Assembly (NCBI GenBank): GCA_029975165.1
Contig: JARKPR010000031.1
Location: forward strand, 1-64,000
Origin: Selenomonadales bacterium
GTDB taxonomy: Bacteria > Bacillota > Negativicutes > Sporomusales > UBA7701
Reading direction: 5' to 3'
Length of the DNA: 64,000 nucleotides
A program made the position numbers and the translations under genes. Shown in pieces: positions 1 to 9,740 of the stretch. Under the pieces are notes generated by a model, which was not told where the DNA came from, ran no database searches, and saw only the letters and a list, made by a program, of their open reading frames with translations. How positions within the stretch are numbered: the stretch's first letter is position 1; each line of letters begins with the position of its first letter.

Positions 1-162
1 GTGTGCGTGGCCAACAACTGCACCGACGCCAAGTGCCTGGCCAAGTGTCCGACCAAGGCCATCCGCCCGGCGGTGCTGGGCATCGTCCCCGGCACCGAGA
101 GCCAAGAAGCCGTCGAACAGGCTTGCCCTTCCTGCGCCAAGGCCAATACCGCCGCCGGGTGA
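1..162 (+). CDS. C-terminal end of a cysteine-rich protein (partial)
   Basis: The frame is open from base 1 and ends at TGA 160-162, so only the last 53 residues are visible. They contain six cysteines: four near the start spaced C-x4-C-x4-C-x3-C-P, then a CPSC pair near the end. The CxxxCP followed by T-K-A-I resembles the end of a ferredoxin-type 4Fe-4S site, but the spacing is not canonical. It may bind an iron-sulfur cluster or zinc. The product cannot be named without the upstream part. A strong terminator follows directly. Confidence 0.6.
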   Translation: MCVANNCTDAKCLAKCPTKAIRPAVLGIVPGTESQEAVEQACPSCAKANTAAG

Positions 163-180
163 GATTAGAATAAAGATGAA

Positions 181-208
181 GGAGGAGACGCAAGTCTCCT
201 CCTTTTTG
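181..208 (+). terminator. Rho-independent terminator
   Basis: A 9-bp perfect stem (GGAGGAGAC with GTCTCCTCC) closes a GCAA tetraloop and is followed by five T. It ends the transcript of the partial gene before it. Confidence 0.9.
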
Positions 209-294
209 TATGTTTGTGGGATGGTTCGGGTTAGAACCTATTCTACATTTTTCGCATATTATGTCAAAGGAAGCTATTAAAGGAGGTGTTTCTT

Positions 295-624
295 ATGTCA
301 TACCGCTACCGCTTCTATCCGCCGGAGATCGACGACTGGTACGACGACGATTTCGACGGCCGCCAGTACTACTACGCCTGCTATCCGGCGTGCTGCCCCA
401 ATCCGCGTTGTTTCCCGTACAACTGCGAGCCGAGCACGAACTACGCGACTTGCTGCCCCAATCCCAAGAGCATATATAACGCCTATGCCTATGCAACATA
501 CTCCGCCTGCAGCCCTGACAGCTACACCGCCACGGCCTGCACCCCGGGCGGCTGCAGCCCGAATTGCAACCCCAACTATTGCAACCCGCGCGGTTGCCGG
601 CCGCGTGGCTGCCGGCCGCGCTGA
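295..624 (+). CDS. Small Cys/Tyr/Pro/Asn-rich protein, possibly a spore surface protein
   Basis: Encodes 109 residues from ATG 295, which has an ideal AGGAGG eight bases upstream; an in-frame GTG at 286 overlaps that site and is unlikely to be used. The protein has 14 cysteines, many tyrosines and repeated C-C-P-N-P and G-C-R-P-R units. It has no signal peptide or membrane segment. Such composition is typical of self-associating, disulfide-linked coat or exosporium proteins, and sporulation genes elsewhere in the window make this plausible. That role is inference. The gene stands alone between a terminator and a convergent ABC transporter. The strong ribosome site and lack of stops favour a real gene. 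Confidence 0.65.
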   Translation: MSYRYRFYPPEIDDWYDDDFDGRQYYYACYPACCPNPRCFPYNCEPSTNYATCCPNPKSIYNAYAYATYSACSPDSYTATACTPGGCSPNCNPNYCNPRGCRPRGCRPR

Positions 625-642
625 ACGCATTGCGGCGGAAGT

Positions 643-1392
643 TCAGTTTATCAGCCGCTTTTCCATCAGCCTGAGCGGCAGCGGCAGGACGACGGCGCCG
701 ATGAGGGCCAGGACGCCTACATGCAGCCACAGGCCGGCGCCGGCCCGGCCGAGGGCAAGGGCCCGGCAGACCTCGACGCTGTGATAGAGGGGGTTGAGGT
801 TGTTGGCCGCCTGCACCCAGGCCGGCAGGGAGTCGACCGGGAAGAAGAGGCCGCCGAACAGGAAGAAGGGCAGGATGGCCAGGGTTATATAGTAGTTCAG
901 GTAGTCGATGTTGGTGATGTAGGCGGTGTACCACATGGCGAGGGCGGCGAAGACCACTCCCTGGACGGCGAGCAGCAGGGGGATGGCCAGGGCCTGCGGC
1001 GACCGCACCAGGCCGAGGAGGGCGACGACGGCGAGAATGACGGTGCCGAACAGGGCGCTCTTCAGCGTGCCGTAGAGCATTTCGCCGAGGATGACGTCGC
1101 GGGCGGTGACCGGTCCGGCCAGCATCGCCAGGAAGGTTTTCTGGTAATGGAGGCGGACGAAAGTGCCGTAGGAGCACTCGAAGGTGGCCGCGTACAGCGC
1201 CGACAGGGCGACCATGCCGGGGGCGAGGAATTCCAGGTAACCCATGCCCTCGATTTCCCGGACAAAGGCGCTCATGCCGAAGCCGAACGCCGCCAGGTAG
1301 AGCAGCGGCTCGATGACGGTGAACATGACGCTGTGCTGCCAGGTGTGGCCGAAAACGCGCAGATGGCGGTTGAGGACCCGGAGGGCGCCCAT
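643..1392 (-). CDS. ABC-2 type transporter permease (NodJ/DrrB-like)
   Basis: Encodes 249 residues with about six hydrophobic segments and the ABC-2 layout: a short cytoplasmic N-terminus, a central helix pair containing a G-G-L-F-F-P segment, and a C-terminal helix ending in basic residues. It is the membrane half of an exporter with the ATPase encoded just upstream. Its ATG overlaps the ATPase stop by one base (TGATG), so the two are translationally coupled. Family members such as NodJ and DrrB export lipo-oligosaccharides or drugs. The substrate here cannot be read from sequence. Confidence 0.85.
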   Translation of the reverse strand: MGALRVLNRHLRVFGHTWQHSVMFTVIEPLLYLAAFGFGMSAFVREIEGMGYLEFLAPGMVALSALYAATFECSYGTFVRLHYQKTFLAMLAGPVTARDVILGEMLYGTLKSALFGTVILAVVALLGLVRSPQALAIPLLLAVQGVVFAALAMWYTAYITNIDYLNYYITLAILPFFLFGGLFFPVDSLPAWVQAANNLNPLYHSVEVCRALALGRAGAGLWLHVGVLALIGAVVLPLPLRLMEKRLIN

Positions 1393-2318
1393 CAGTCTTC
1401 CTCCCCTTTGCCGGTGAGTTTGAGAAAAACGTCTTCGAGATTCGACGGCCGCAGGAAGCAGGCATGGGGCGGCACGCCCCAACCGTCCAGGCGGCGCCAC
1501 ATATCTTCGCCGTCGGTGGCGTAGAGGAAGAGGCCGTCCACGACCTGGAGGGCTTCGCCGCCGGCGGCGGCGACTTTGTCGGCCAGCCCCGCGGGTATGG
1601 CGTCGAGGAGGACGAGCACTTCGATGGCCCAGGGGAGGGTGTGGCGTTCGACGAGCTGGCGCGGGCTGCCTTCGGCGAGGATGGCGCCTTCGTGCATGAC
1701 GAGCAGACGGTCGCACAACTGGGCGGCTTCCTCCATGTAGTGGGTGGTAAGGACGAGGGTAACGCCCTCGCTTTTGAGGGCGCGGAGTTTTTGCCAGACG
1801 AGGTGGCGGGCCTGGGGGTCGAGGCCGGTGGTGGGTTCGTCGAGCACCACGAGGCGGGGGCGGTTTATGAGGGCGCGGGCGATGACGAGGCGGCGCTTGA
1901 GGCCGCCGGAGAGTTCGTTGACCTTGGCGTGGGTCTTGTCTTCGAGGCCCATGAGGGCGAGCAGGTCGCGGGCCCGCTCGCGGGCTTCGCGGCGGCGCAA
2001 GCCGAACAGGCCGCCGTAGACTTCGAGGTTTTCCAGGACGTTGAGGTCGGGGTCGAGGTTGTCCTCCTGGGGGACGATACCGATAAGGCTTTTGATGGCC
2101 GGCGGGGTGAGGCGGACAGGACGGCCGAAAATGGTGAGGCGGCCTTCGTCGACGGTGGACAGGCCGTAGATCATCCGCATGGTGGTCGTTTTGCCAGCGC
2201 CGTTGTGGCCGAGAAAGCCGCAGCATTCGCCTTCGCGGATGGCGAAGGAGATGCCGTTGAGCGCCCGCAGGGAGCCGTAGCATTTGCCGAGGTTTTCGGC
2301 GATGACGACGTTATTCAC
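1392..2318 (-). CDS. ABC transporter ATP-binding protein (NodI/DrrA-like)
   Basis: Encodes 308 residues from GTG 2318, chosen because GGAGG lies seven bases upstream; an ATG nine codons earlier has no such site. Walker A GHNGAGKTT, signature LSGGLKRR, Walker B VVLDEPTTGLDP and an H-loop in TTHYMEEA are all present. The region after residue 225 is the C-terminal extension typical of the DrrA/NodI group. It powers the permease encoded immediately downstream, probably exporting a lipid-like or drug-like molecule. No regulator is adjacent. Confidence 0.9.
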   Translation of the reverse strand: MNNVVIAENLGKCYGSLRALNGISFAIREGECCGFLGHNGAGKTTTMRMIYGLSTVDEGRLTIFGRPVRLTPPAIKSLIGIVPQEDNLDPDLNVLENLEVYGGLFGLRRREARERARDLLALMGLEDKTHAKVNELSGGLKRRLVIARALINRPRLVVLDEPTTGLDPQARHLVWQKLRALKSEGVTLVLTTHYMEEAAQLCDRLLVMHEGAILAEGSPRQLVERHTLPWAIEVLVLLDAIPAGLADKVAAAGGEALQVVDGLFLYATDGEDMWRRLDGWGVPPHACFLRPSNLEDVFLKLTGKGEED

Positions 2319-2431
2319 GGGAAGCCTCCGCAGGGCCGGCGACAAGGCCGGCCGGTATCGACAGCATTATATCACCGCCGGCGGGGAAATGCAAAACGGA
2401 GTTTCCTCTTTGGCCAACAATGGGCAGCCGT

Positions 2432-2460
2432 TTGCAGGCCGGGGCGATTTACTATACAAT
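2432..2460 (+). promoter_or_regulatory. Candidate sigma-A promoter for the NusG-II operon
   Basis: TTGCAG (2432-2437), a 17-bp spacer and TACAAT (2455-2460) lie 28 bases before the next gene start. The -10 box is good and the -35 moderate. It could drive the genes from 2489 through maf and radC. Confidence 0.5.
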
Positions 2461-2488
2461 AATGGCAGTAAGAGGGAGGAGGGTACAG

Positions 2489-2869
2489 ATGCGGCTCACG
2501 AAGGCTGACAAGTGGCTTACCGGGGCGCTGCTGGCGGCGGCGGCGGGCGGCATCGCCCTCAATATGCTCCTCCTCTCGGGCGTCGGCGCGCAGGAAGCCC
2601 GCGTCTACAAGGAAGGGAAGCTCGTCCAGACAATCAGGCTGCGGCCGGGCTATCACGAGGAACTGCGGCTGGGCGGACAGGAGCGCTATAATCTGATCGT
2701 GGCCGACAACGGCCGGGTGCGGATAGCGGAGGCCGACTGTCCGGACCAGGTGTGCGTGCGCACAGGCTGGGTGAGCTTGGCGCCGCAGCAGATCGTCTGC
2801 CTGCCGTACCGCGTGGTGATCAAGGTGGTGTCGAGCGAGCCGCCGGATGTGGACGATATAACGAAGTAG
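2489..2869 (+). CDS. NusG domain II-containing exported or membrane-anchored protein
   Basis: Encodes 126 residues starting at ATG 2489 behind a GGAGGAGG site. One N-terminal hydrophobic helix (about residues 8-30) is followed by a small beta domain with the family mark A-D-C-P-D-x-V-C-V and I-V-C-L-P, giving three cysteines. The fold resembles NusG domain II, but there is no NGN domain, so it is not the transcription factor. In Firmicutes this family is often encoded beside a Gx transporter/heptaprenyl-diphosphate-synthase-component-I gene, as here. Its biochemical role is unknown. Confidence 0.85.
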   Translation: MRLTKADKWLTGALLAAAAGGIALNMLLLSGVGAQEARVYKEGKLVQTIRLRPGYHEELRLGGQERYNLIVADNGRVRIAEADCPDQVCVRTGWVSLAPQQIVCLPYRVVIKVVSSEPPDVDDITK

Positions 2870-2872
2870 AGG

Positions 2873-3000
2873 GGCGGCTGCCCAAAAGGTCCATCTGCGG
2901 CGTTGCTCCTCGGCGGTCTTGCTCGGCGTACGCAACCAAGTACGCCGTCGCGGCGCCGCCTCCGGTGCGCCTTGCATCTGGAGCCTTTGGGACAGCCTTT
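2873..3000 (+). repeat. Imperfect inverted-repeat intergenic element, copy A
   Basis: A segment of about 128 bp whose two ends are inverted versions of each other: the left begins GGCTGCCCAAAAGG then CCATCTGC, and the right end reversed reads GGCTGTCCCAAAGG then CCAGATGC. The centre has a perfect GGCGTAC/GTACGCC hairpin. The same end pattern occurs in the element at 9595-9735, so this is a dispersed family. It lies between two genes that otherwise look like one operon and may be a MITE-like or structured RNA element. Confidence 0.7.
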
Positions 3001-3011
3001 GGTGAGAGCTT

Positions 3012-3521
3012 ATGGTCGATACAAGACGTCTCATAATACTCGGCCTGCTGGTGGCCATCGCCGGGGTGCTCCACGCCGTCGAGGGGTGGCTGCCGCTGCC
3101 GGTGCCGGTCCCCGGGGTGAAGCTGGGCCTCGCCAATATCATATCGCTGGTCGCGATCGTGCTTTACGGCTGGCGGGACGCACTCGCCGTGGCCGCGGTG
3201 CGGGTCGTCCTCGGCACGCTGCTGGGCGGCGCCTTCCTCGGGCCGTCGTTCGCCCTCGGCATCAGCGGCGCCCTGGCCAGCACGGTGGCGATGGCCTATG
3301 CGTGCCGGCGGTGGCGGCCGGCGCTGTCGCTGGTCGGCGTGAGCGTCCTCGGCGCCGCCGTGCACAACCTGGCCCAGATCAGCGTCGCCGCCCTGCTGGT
3401 GTCGAGCGCCACCTTGCTGTGGTATCTGCCGTATCTTATCCTCTTCGCGCTGCCGACCGGCTTGGCGACAGGCTTCACGGCCGCCTTTCTCCTGGCGAGG
3501 CTGCCGGCTGCGGGCCGTTAG
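3012..3521 (+). CDS. Gx transporter family / heptaprenyl diphosphate synthase component I-like membrane protein
   Basis: Encodes 169 mostly hydrophobic residues with five or six membrane helices. The signature P-G-V-K-L-G-L-A-N-I-I near residue 35 is characteristic of this family. Despite the historical name it lacks prenyl-synthase aspartate motifs and is better viewed as a small membrane transporter component. Its ATG follows the repeat element by eleven bases, with a GGTGAGA site. Pairing with the NusG-II protein upstream is common in Firmicutes, which suggests the two work together. The substrate is unknown. Confidence 0.85.
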   Translation: MVDTRRLIILGLLVAIAGVLHAVEGWLPLPVPVPGVKLGLANIISLVAIVLYGWRDALAVAAVRVVLGTLLGGAFLGPSFALGISGALASTVAMAYACRRWRPALSLVGVSVLGAAVHNLAQISVAALLVSSATLLWYLPYLILFALPTGLATGFTAAFLLARLPAAGR

Positions 3522-3611
3522 AAAACTTATCGCCAGCTGCAAGGAGTTGGCGCCGAGTTTGTAGAAACTATACTGGACAAGCTGTTAAGCGGCGTTGGAG
3601 GAGGGTAATCT

Positions 3612-3884
3612 ATGAGAGGCGGTCCCAGCGGCAAAAGCGTAGGGCTGATAATCTTGTTTCTCGTTCTCGGCGCGATAATCGGCGGCATCATCGGCGAGCT
3701 CATCGCCGGTTTCCCGCTGGGCGGTCTGACTGTTTACCTCGTGAAGACCTACCCGATTTTCGACTTGTCGCCGGTGACGATCAATCTGTACGTCATCAAG
3801 TTCGTCCTCGGCCTTTCCTTTCACCCCAACCTTATCAGCCTTATCGGCATGATCGCGGCGTATTTCCTGGTCTGGCGTTTTTAG
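3612..3884 (+). CDS. DUF4321 family small membrane protein
   Basis: Encodes 90 residues with an N-terminal glycine-rich helix (about 11-35) and a C-terminal helix (about 68-89), the usual size for DUF4321 proteins of Clostridia and Negativicutes. The start has a GGAGGAGGG site. It sits directly before maf, as is common for the family, and is probably co-transcribed with it. No catalytic motif is visible and no function is known. Confidence 0.8.
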   Translation: MRGGPSGKSVGLIILFLVLGAIIGGIIGELIAGFPLGGLTVYLVKTYPIFDLSPVTINLYVIKFVLGLSFHPNLISLIGMIAAYFLVWRF

Positions 3885-3919
3885 GCGCGCCGCCCGCCTT
3901 TGCGTTACGAGGAGGTTCC

Positions 3920-4488
3920 ATGGCCCTTATCCTTGCATCCGCCTCGCCGCGGCGGGAGGAACTGCTGCGGCAGGCAGGCTGCGCGTTCACCGTGGTGGCC
4001 AGCGAGGCCGAAGAAGAGAACGACCGGCAGCTGCCGCCGACCGAACTGGCTGTCGACCACGCCCTGGCCAAGGCCCGGGATGTGGCCCTGCGGGTGCCGC
4101 CCGGCGACGTTGTCGTCGGCGCCGACACGATTGTAGTTTTGGATGGGCAGGTGTTCGGCAAGCCGCGCGACACCGCCGACGCCCGCCGGATGCTGACGGC
4201 TTTGGCCGGCAGGGAGCACCAGGTGATAACCGGGGTGGCGGTGGTCAAGGACGGCGCGGCCTGGACCGATTTCGCCGTAACGGCGGTCCGTTTCCGGGCC
4301 GTGGGGCCCGAGGAGATCGAGCGCTATCTGGCCGGTGGCGAGCCGCCGGGCAAGGCGGGGGCGTATGCTATCCAGGGCGCGGGCGCACTGTTGGTCGAGG
4401 GCATCACCGGCTGCTATACCAATGTGGTGGGGCTGCCGCTGGTGACGTTGGACAAGCTGCTGCGCCGCGCGACGGGGGTTGATTTGCT

Positions 4489-4492
<4 letters not shown>
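3920..4492 (+). CDS. maf: Maf family nucleoside triphosphate pyrophosphatase
   Basis: Encodes 190 residues from ATG 3920, preceded by GAGGAGG. The family marks are intact: N-terminal LASASPRR, central V-G-A-D-T-I-V and the K-P-R-D segment, and C-terminal Y-A-I-Q-G-A-G. Maf proteins hydrolyse dTTP, UTP or modified pyrimidine nucleotides to the monophosphate and pyrophosphate and are linked to septation and nucleotide-pool cleaning. The stop overlaps the start of radC (GTGA), so the two are coupled, as in many Firmicutes where maf-radC precede mreBCD. Confidence 0.95.
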
Positions 4493-6263
<1,771 letters not shown>

Positions 6264-6306
6264 AGAAGATAGGCTTTTGATTTGCTGTGATTAGGAGAGG
6301 AAGCCT

Positions 6307-7191
6307 GTGCGGCGTTTGAACAAGAAGGCGGTCATTCTTACCGTTGCGGTAATAACCGTCTTTTTGCTTGCTGTCTCCGCGGCCCGCGGAAAATACAATT
6401 TTTATTGGAGCGAACGCATTGTCACTGTCGTCCTGGCGCCGGCCGAGTATGTGGCCTCCAAGGTCGGCTACGCCGTCCGCGGGGCCGGGACGAGCGTCGC
6501 CGACCTTATGAGCGTTTACCGCCACAACCAGGCGCTGCGGGAGGAGAACGAACAGCTCCGCAAGGAGATAATCGACAACACCGAAATCGTCGCCGAGAAC
6601 GCGCGCCTCAAGGCGCTCCTCGATTACCGCAAGGGAACGCCGCAGTTCGACACCGTCGTGGCGACAGTCGTCGCCCGCGACCCGGCGGCCTGGACGAACG
6701 TCGTCGTCATCAACCGCGGCACCGCCCAGGGGGTAAACAAGGACATGGCCGTGGTGACCCCCCGGGGGCTGGTGGGCAGCGTGGTGCAGGCCTACAGCAA
6801 TACTGCCAAGGTCCAGCTCGTACTCGACCCGCGCAGCGCCGTCGGCGGCCTGGTGCAGCGGCCCGAATCGCGGGTGGCGGCGATCGTGGAAGGCAACGCC
6901 GCCAAGCCGCTGTCGCCGCGGATGGTGAACCTCGCCCGCGACGCCGACATCATCAAGGGCGACAAGGTCATCACCTCCGGTCTGGGCGGAATCTATCCCA
7001 AGGGGATATTGGTGGGCGAAGTGACCGATGTCGTCAACGAGGAGGGCGGGCTGCTAAAATATGCTGTCTTGAAGCCTGCGGCCGATTTTGATAGACTAGA
7101 GGAGGTGGCCGTGGTCGTCCGTTCCCGCGAGGCGGCTACGCCCGTTCCGCCGGCTGTTCCGCCGGCCGCGCCCCGGGGGGCGGGACAATGA
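6307..7191 (+). CDS. mreC: Rod shape-determining protein MreC
   Basis: Encodes 294 residues from GTG 6307 behind AGGAGAGG. It has one N-terminal membrane helix (about 8-27), a coiled coil (about 70-100) and the periplasmic beta-barrel domains typical of MreC. The last 20 residues are a Pro/Ala tail. MreC links MreB to the penicillin-binding protein outside the membrane. Its stop overlaps the mreD start by ATGA. Confidence 0.94.
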   Translation: MRRLNKKAVILTVAVITVFLLAVSAARGKYNFYWSERIVTVVLAPAEYVASKVGYAVRGAGTSVADLMSVYRHNQALREENEQLRKEIIDNTEIVAENARLKALLDYRKGTPQFDTVVATVVARDPAAWTNVVVINRGTAQGVNKDMAVVTPRGLVGSVVQAYSNTAKVQLVLDPRSAVGGLVQRPESRVAAIVEGNAAKPLSPRMVNLARDADIIKGDKVITSGLGGIYPKGILVGEVTDVVNEEGGLLKYAVLKPAADFDRLEEVAVVVRSREAATPVPPAVPPAAPRGAGQ

Positions 7192-7685
7192 AGCCCTTCG
7201 TCTGGGCGTTTTTCCTGGTGGTGACGCTGGTGGTCCAGACCACCTGGCTGCCGCTCGTAACCGTGGGCGGCGCGCGGCCCGACCTGCTGTTGCTGGTGGT
7301 GGTGTCCACCGGCCTGCTGCTGGGGCGGGAGCATGGCGTGGGCATGGGTTTTTTCGCCGGCCTGCTCCAGGATCTGGTGTCAGGCAACATTTTCGGCGTC
7401 AGCGTGCTGTCGAAGACCGCCACCGGCTATCTGTCCGGCGTGATGGAGCGCAATGTCTTCAAGGAGAATGTTCTCCTGCCGCTGATGGGCGTTGTTGTCG
7501 CCACGGTCTTCAACAGCGCCGTCATGGTTGTTATGCTTATTTTTCTCGGGTTCGCGGTGGACATCCCCACTGCGGTGGCCAACACGCTGTTCGTGCTCGG
7601 CTACAACGCCGTGCTGGCCATCCCGGTGCATCAGATAGTGTATCGCATCGCCAAGAACGAGATTGCCGACCCGAATGTCAAATAA
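7188..7685 (+). CDS. mreD: Rod shape-determining protein MreD
   Basis: Encodes 165 residues with about five membrane helices and the family pattern R-P-D-L-L-L near residue 28. The ATG overlaps the mreC stop. MreD is the integral membrane partner of MreC in the elongasome. Size and gene order are standard. Confidence 0.93.
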   Translation: MKPFVWAFFLVVTLVVQTTWLPLVTVGGARPDLLLLVVVSTGLLLGREHGVGMGFFAGLLQDLVSGNIFGVSVLSKTATGYLSGVMERNVFKENVLLPLMGVVVATVFNSAVMVVMLIFLGFAVDIPTAVANTLFVLGYNAVLAIPVHQIVYRIAKNEIADPNVK

Positions 7686-7715
7686 AAGAGATTTCAGCAG
7701 AGGGAGAGGATCCCC

Positions 7716-9548
7716 GTGCTTGCCAAACGCTTTGGCCACCGGCTCGACGTCCTCGGCCTGCTCGTAATATTCGTGTTTGTTGCGCTCGTCACCAGGCTGG
7801 GTTATTTGCAGGTGGTGCAAGGCAGCTATTACGGACGGCTGGCCGACGGCAACCGCATCAAGCTGATTCCTATCATGGCTCCCCGCGGTACATTTTACGA
7901 CCGGAACGGGGTGCCGCTTGTTTCTAACAGGCCCGGTTTCACTGTCACGTTGGTGCCGATTTCCGGTCCCGTCTCCGACGAGGTCATCACCAAGCTGGCC
8001 GGCATTCTCGGCATGAAGCCGGCGGAGATCAAGGCCAAGGTCGACAAGCAACAGGGCTCGTTCGAGCCTGTCCACGTCAAGGCGGACATCGGTCCCGATG
8101 TCGTGACCAAGATCGAGGAGCGGCGCAGCGAGCTGCCCGGCGTCGTGATCGAGATCCAGCCGGTCCGCAACTATATCAACAACGAACTCGGCGCCCATAT
8201 CTTCGGCTACGTGAGCGAGATAAGCGACGCCGAGCTTGAGAAGAGGAAGGCGGAGGGCTACAAGCCCGGCGACATCGTCGGCAAGTTCGGCCTGGAGAAG
8301 GTCTACGACAAGGCGATCCGCGGCATGCCCGGCGGCGGCCAGGTGGAGGTCGACGTCAACGGGCGGGCGGTCCAGGTGCTGGGCAAGCGGGAGGCCGTGC
8401 CCGGCGACAATCTCGTCCTGACGCTCGACTTCCGCATCCAGAAGGCGGCCGAAGAGGCGATCGACGAGCATCTGAAGTATCTGCAGACCAAGCTCGGCAA
8501 CGTCAACGCCAAGTCGGCGGCGGCGGTGGTGATGAACCCGAAGACGGGCGAGATCCTGGCCATGGTCAGCCGGCCGGCGTTCAACCCCAATCTGTTCAAC
8601 GGCGGCATCTCCGCCAAGGACTGGAAGGCTATCAACGACAACCCTTTCCACCCCATGGACAACAAGGCTATTTCCGGGGAATATCCCCCTGGCTCGACTT
8701 TCAAGATCGTGACCGGCACGGCTGCTTTGGAGCTGGGGAAGGTGACGCCGGAGGAAAAGATTCTCGATACCGGCCACCACTGGCTGATCCCCAAAGGCAA
8801 CGCTATGGGCGAGGCGCTCGGCTGGATAAGCTTCCAGGAGGCGCTGTCCAAGTCTGACAATGTCTATTTTTACGAGATGGGCAACCGCCTGGGTATCGAC
8901 AACTTGGAAAAATACGCCCGCATGTTCGGGCTGGGCGCTTATACCGGCATAAACCTGCCGGGCGAGTCCGACGGCCTCGTAGCCAACCGCCGTTACAAAG
9001 AGAAGGTGTACGGCGAGGACTGGTATTTATCGGAGACGTTCGACGCCGCCATCGGCCAGGGCTTCCAGCTGGCAACGCCGCTGCAGATGGCGGTGGTGAT
9101 GAGCGAGGTGGCCAACGGCGGCCACCGCTACCGGCCGTATCTCGTCAGCCGGATCGTTTCCAAGACCGGCGAGACGGTCAAGGAGTTCGCTCCCGAGGAA
9201 ACGGGCAACATCAAGATTTCGGACCGCACCATGAACCTGATCCGCGCCGGCCTGCGCGACGTCGGTATGGAGGGGGGCACCGCCGGGTACATCTTTACCG
9301 GCTTTCCCATTTCGATGGCCGGCAAGACGGGCACGGCGGAGAACCCGCACGGCGACGACCACGGCTGGTTCGTGGCCTATGCGCCGTTCGAGGACCCGCG
9401 GGTCGCCGTGGCGGTGGTCGTCGAGCAGGGCGGCTTCGGCTCGGACGCGGCCGCGCCGATCGCCCGGAAGATTTTCGAGGCGGCGTTCAACCTGAACCAG
9501 AAGCCGGGCGAAGGGGCGAGGGTATACCGCCCGGGAACGGCATTATAG
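7716..9548 (+). CDS. mrdA: Penicillin-binding protein 2 (elongasome transpeptidase)
   Basis: Encodes 610 residues from GTG 7716 behind GGGAGAGG. A single N-terminal helix (about 11-29) anchors a class B PBP: a dimerisation domain starting R-G-T-F-Y-D-R, then a transpeptidase with the catalytic S-T-F-K, the S-D-N and the K-T-G-T-A motifs. It crosslinks peptidoglycan during cell elongation together with RodA, encoded 4 kb downstream. A terminator follows directly, closing the mre operon. Confidence 0.95.
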   Translation: MLAKRFGHRLDVLGLLVIFVFVALVTRLGYLQVVQGSYYGRLADGNRIKLIPIMAPRGTFYDRNGVPLVSNRPGFTVTLVPISGPVSDEVITKLAGILGMKPAEIKAKVDKQQGSFEPVHVKADIGPDVVTKIEERRSELPGVVIEIQPVRNYINNELGAHIFGYVSEISDAELEKRKAEGYKPGDIVGKFGLEKVYDKAIRGMPGGGQVEVDVNGRAVQVLGKREAVPGDNLVLTLDFRIQKAAEEAIDEHLKYLQTKLGNVNAKSAAAVVMNPKTGEILAMVSRPAFNPNLFNGGISAKDWKAINDNPFHPMDNKAISGEYPPGSTFKIVTGTAALELGKVTPEEKILDTGHHWLIPKGNAMGEALGWISFQEALSKSDNVYFYEMGNRLGIDNLEKYARMFGLGAYTGINLPGESDGLVANRRYKEKVYGEDWYLSETFDAAIGQGFQLATPLQMAVVMSEVANGGHRYRPYLVSRIVSKTGETVKEFAPEETGNIKISDRTMNLIRAGLRDVGMEGGTAGYIFTGFPISMAGKTGTAENPHGDDHGWFVAYAPFEDPRVAVAVVVEQGGFGSDAAAPIARKIFEAAFNLNQKPGEGARVYRPGTAL

Positions 9549-9557
9549 AGACAAGAA

Positions 9558-9588
9558 AAGGGTGCCAGCCGGCACCCTTGATTTTTTT
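9558..9588 (+). terminator. Rho-independent terminator after mrdA
   Basis: A 9-bp perfect stem (AAGGGTGCC with GGCACCCTT), four-base loop and seven T lie nine bases after the mrdA stop. Confidence 0.93.
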
Positions 9589-9594
9589 ATGCAC

Positions 9595-9735
9595 GAGGCT
9601 GTCTAGAAAGTTCCAGATGCACGTTCTGATTACGATAGCTAAACCAGCGCATAAATTTTTCTGGCAATGGTCGGTACGAACATTGTGCGGGGCGCACCGG
9701 GCAGAGCGCCGCAGATGGACTTTCTAGACAGCCTC
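9595..9735 (+). repeat. Terminal-inverted-repeat element, copy B
   Basis: A 141-bp segment flanked by perfect 17-bp inverted ends (GAGGCTGTCTAGAAAGT) and a weaker extension on each side (CCAGATGC left; CCATCTGC right when reversed). The end pattern matches the element at 2873-3000. There is no open reading frame inside. It occupies the gap between the converging 3' ends of mrdA and the molybdopterin oxidoreductase. The form suits a MITE or other non-autonomous hairpin element. Confidence 0.8.
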
Positions 9736-9740
9736 CCCCG

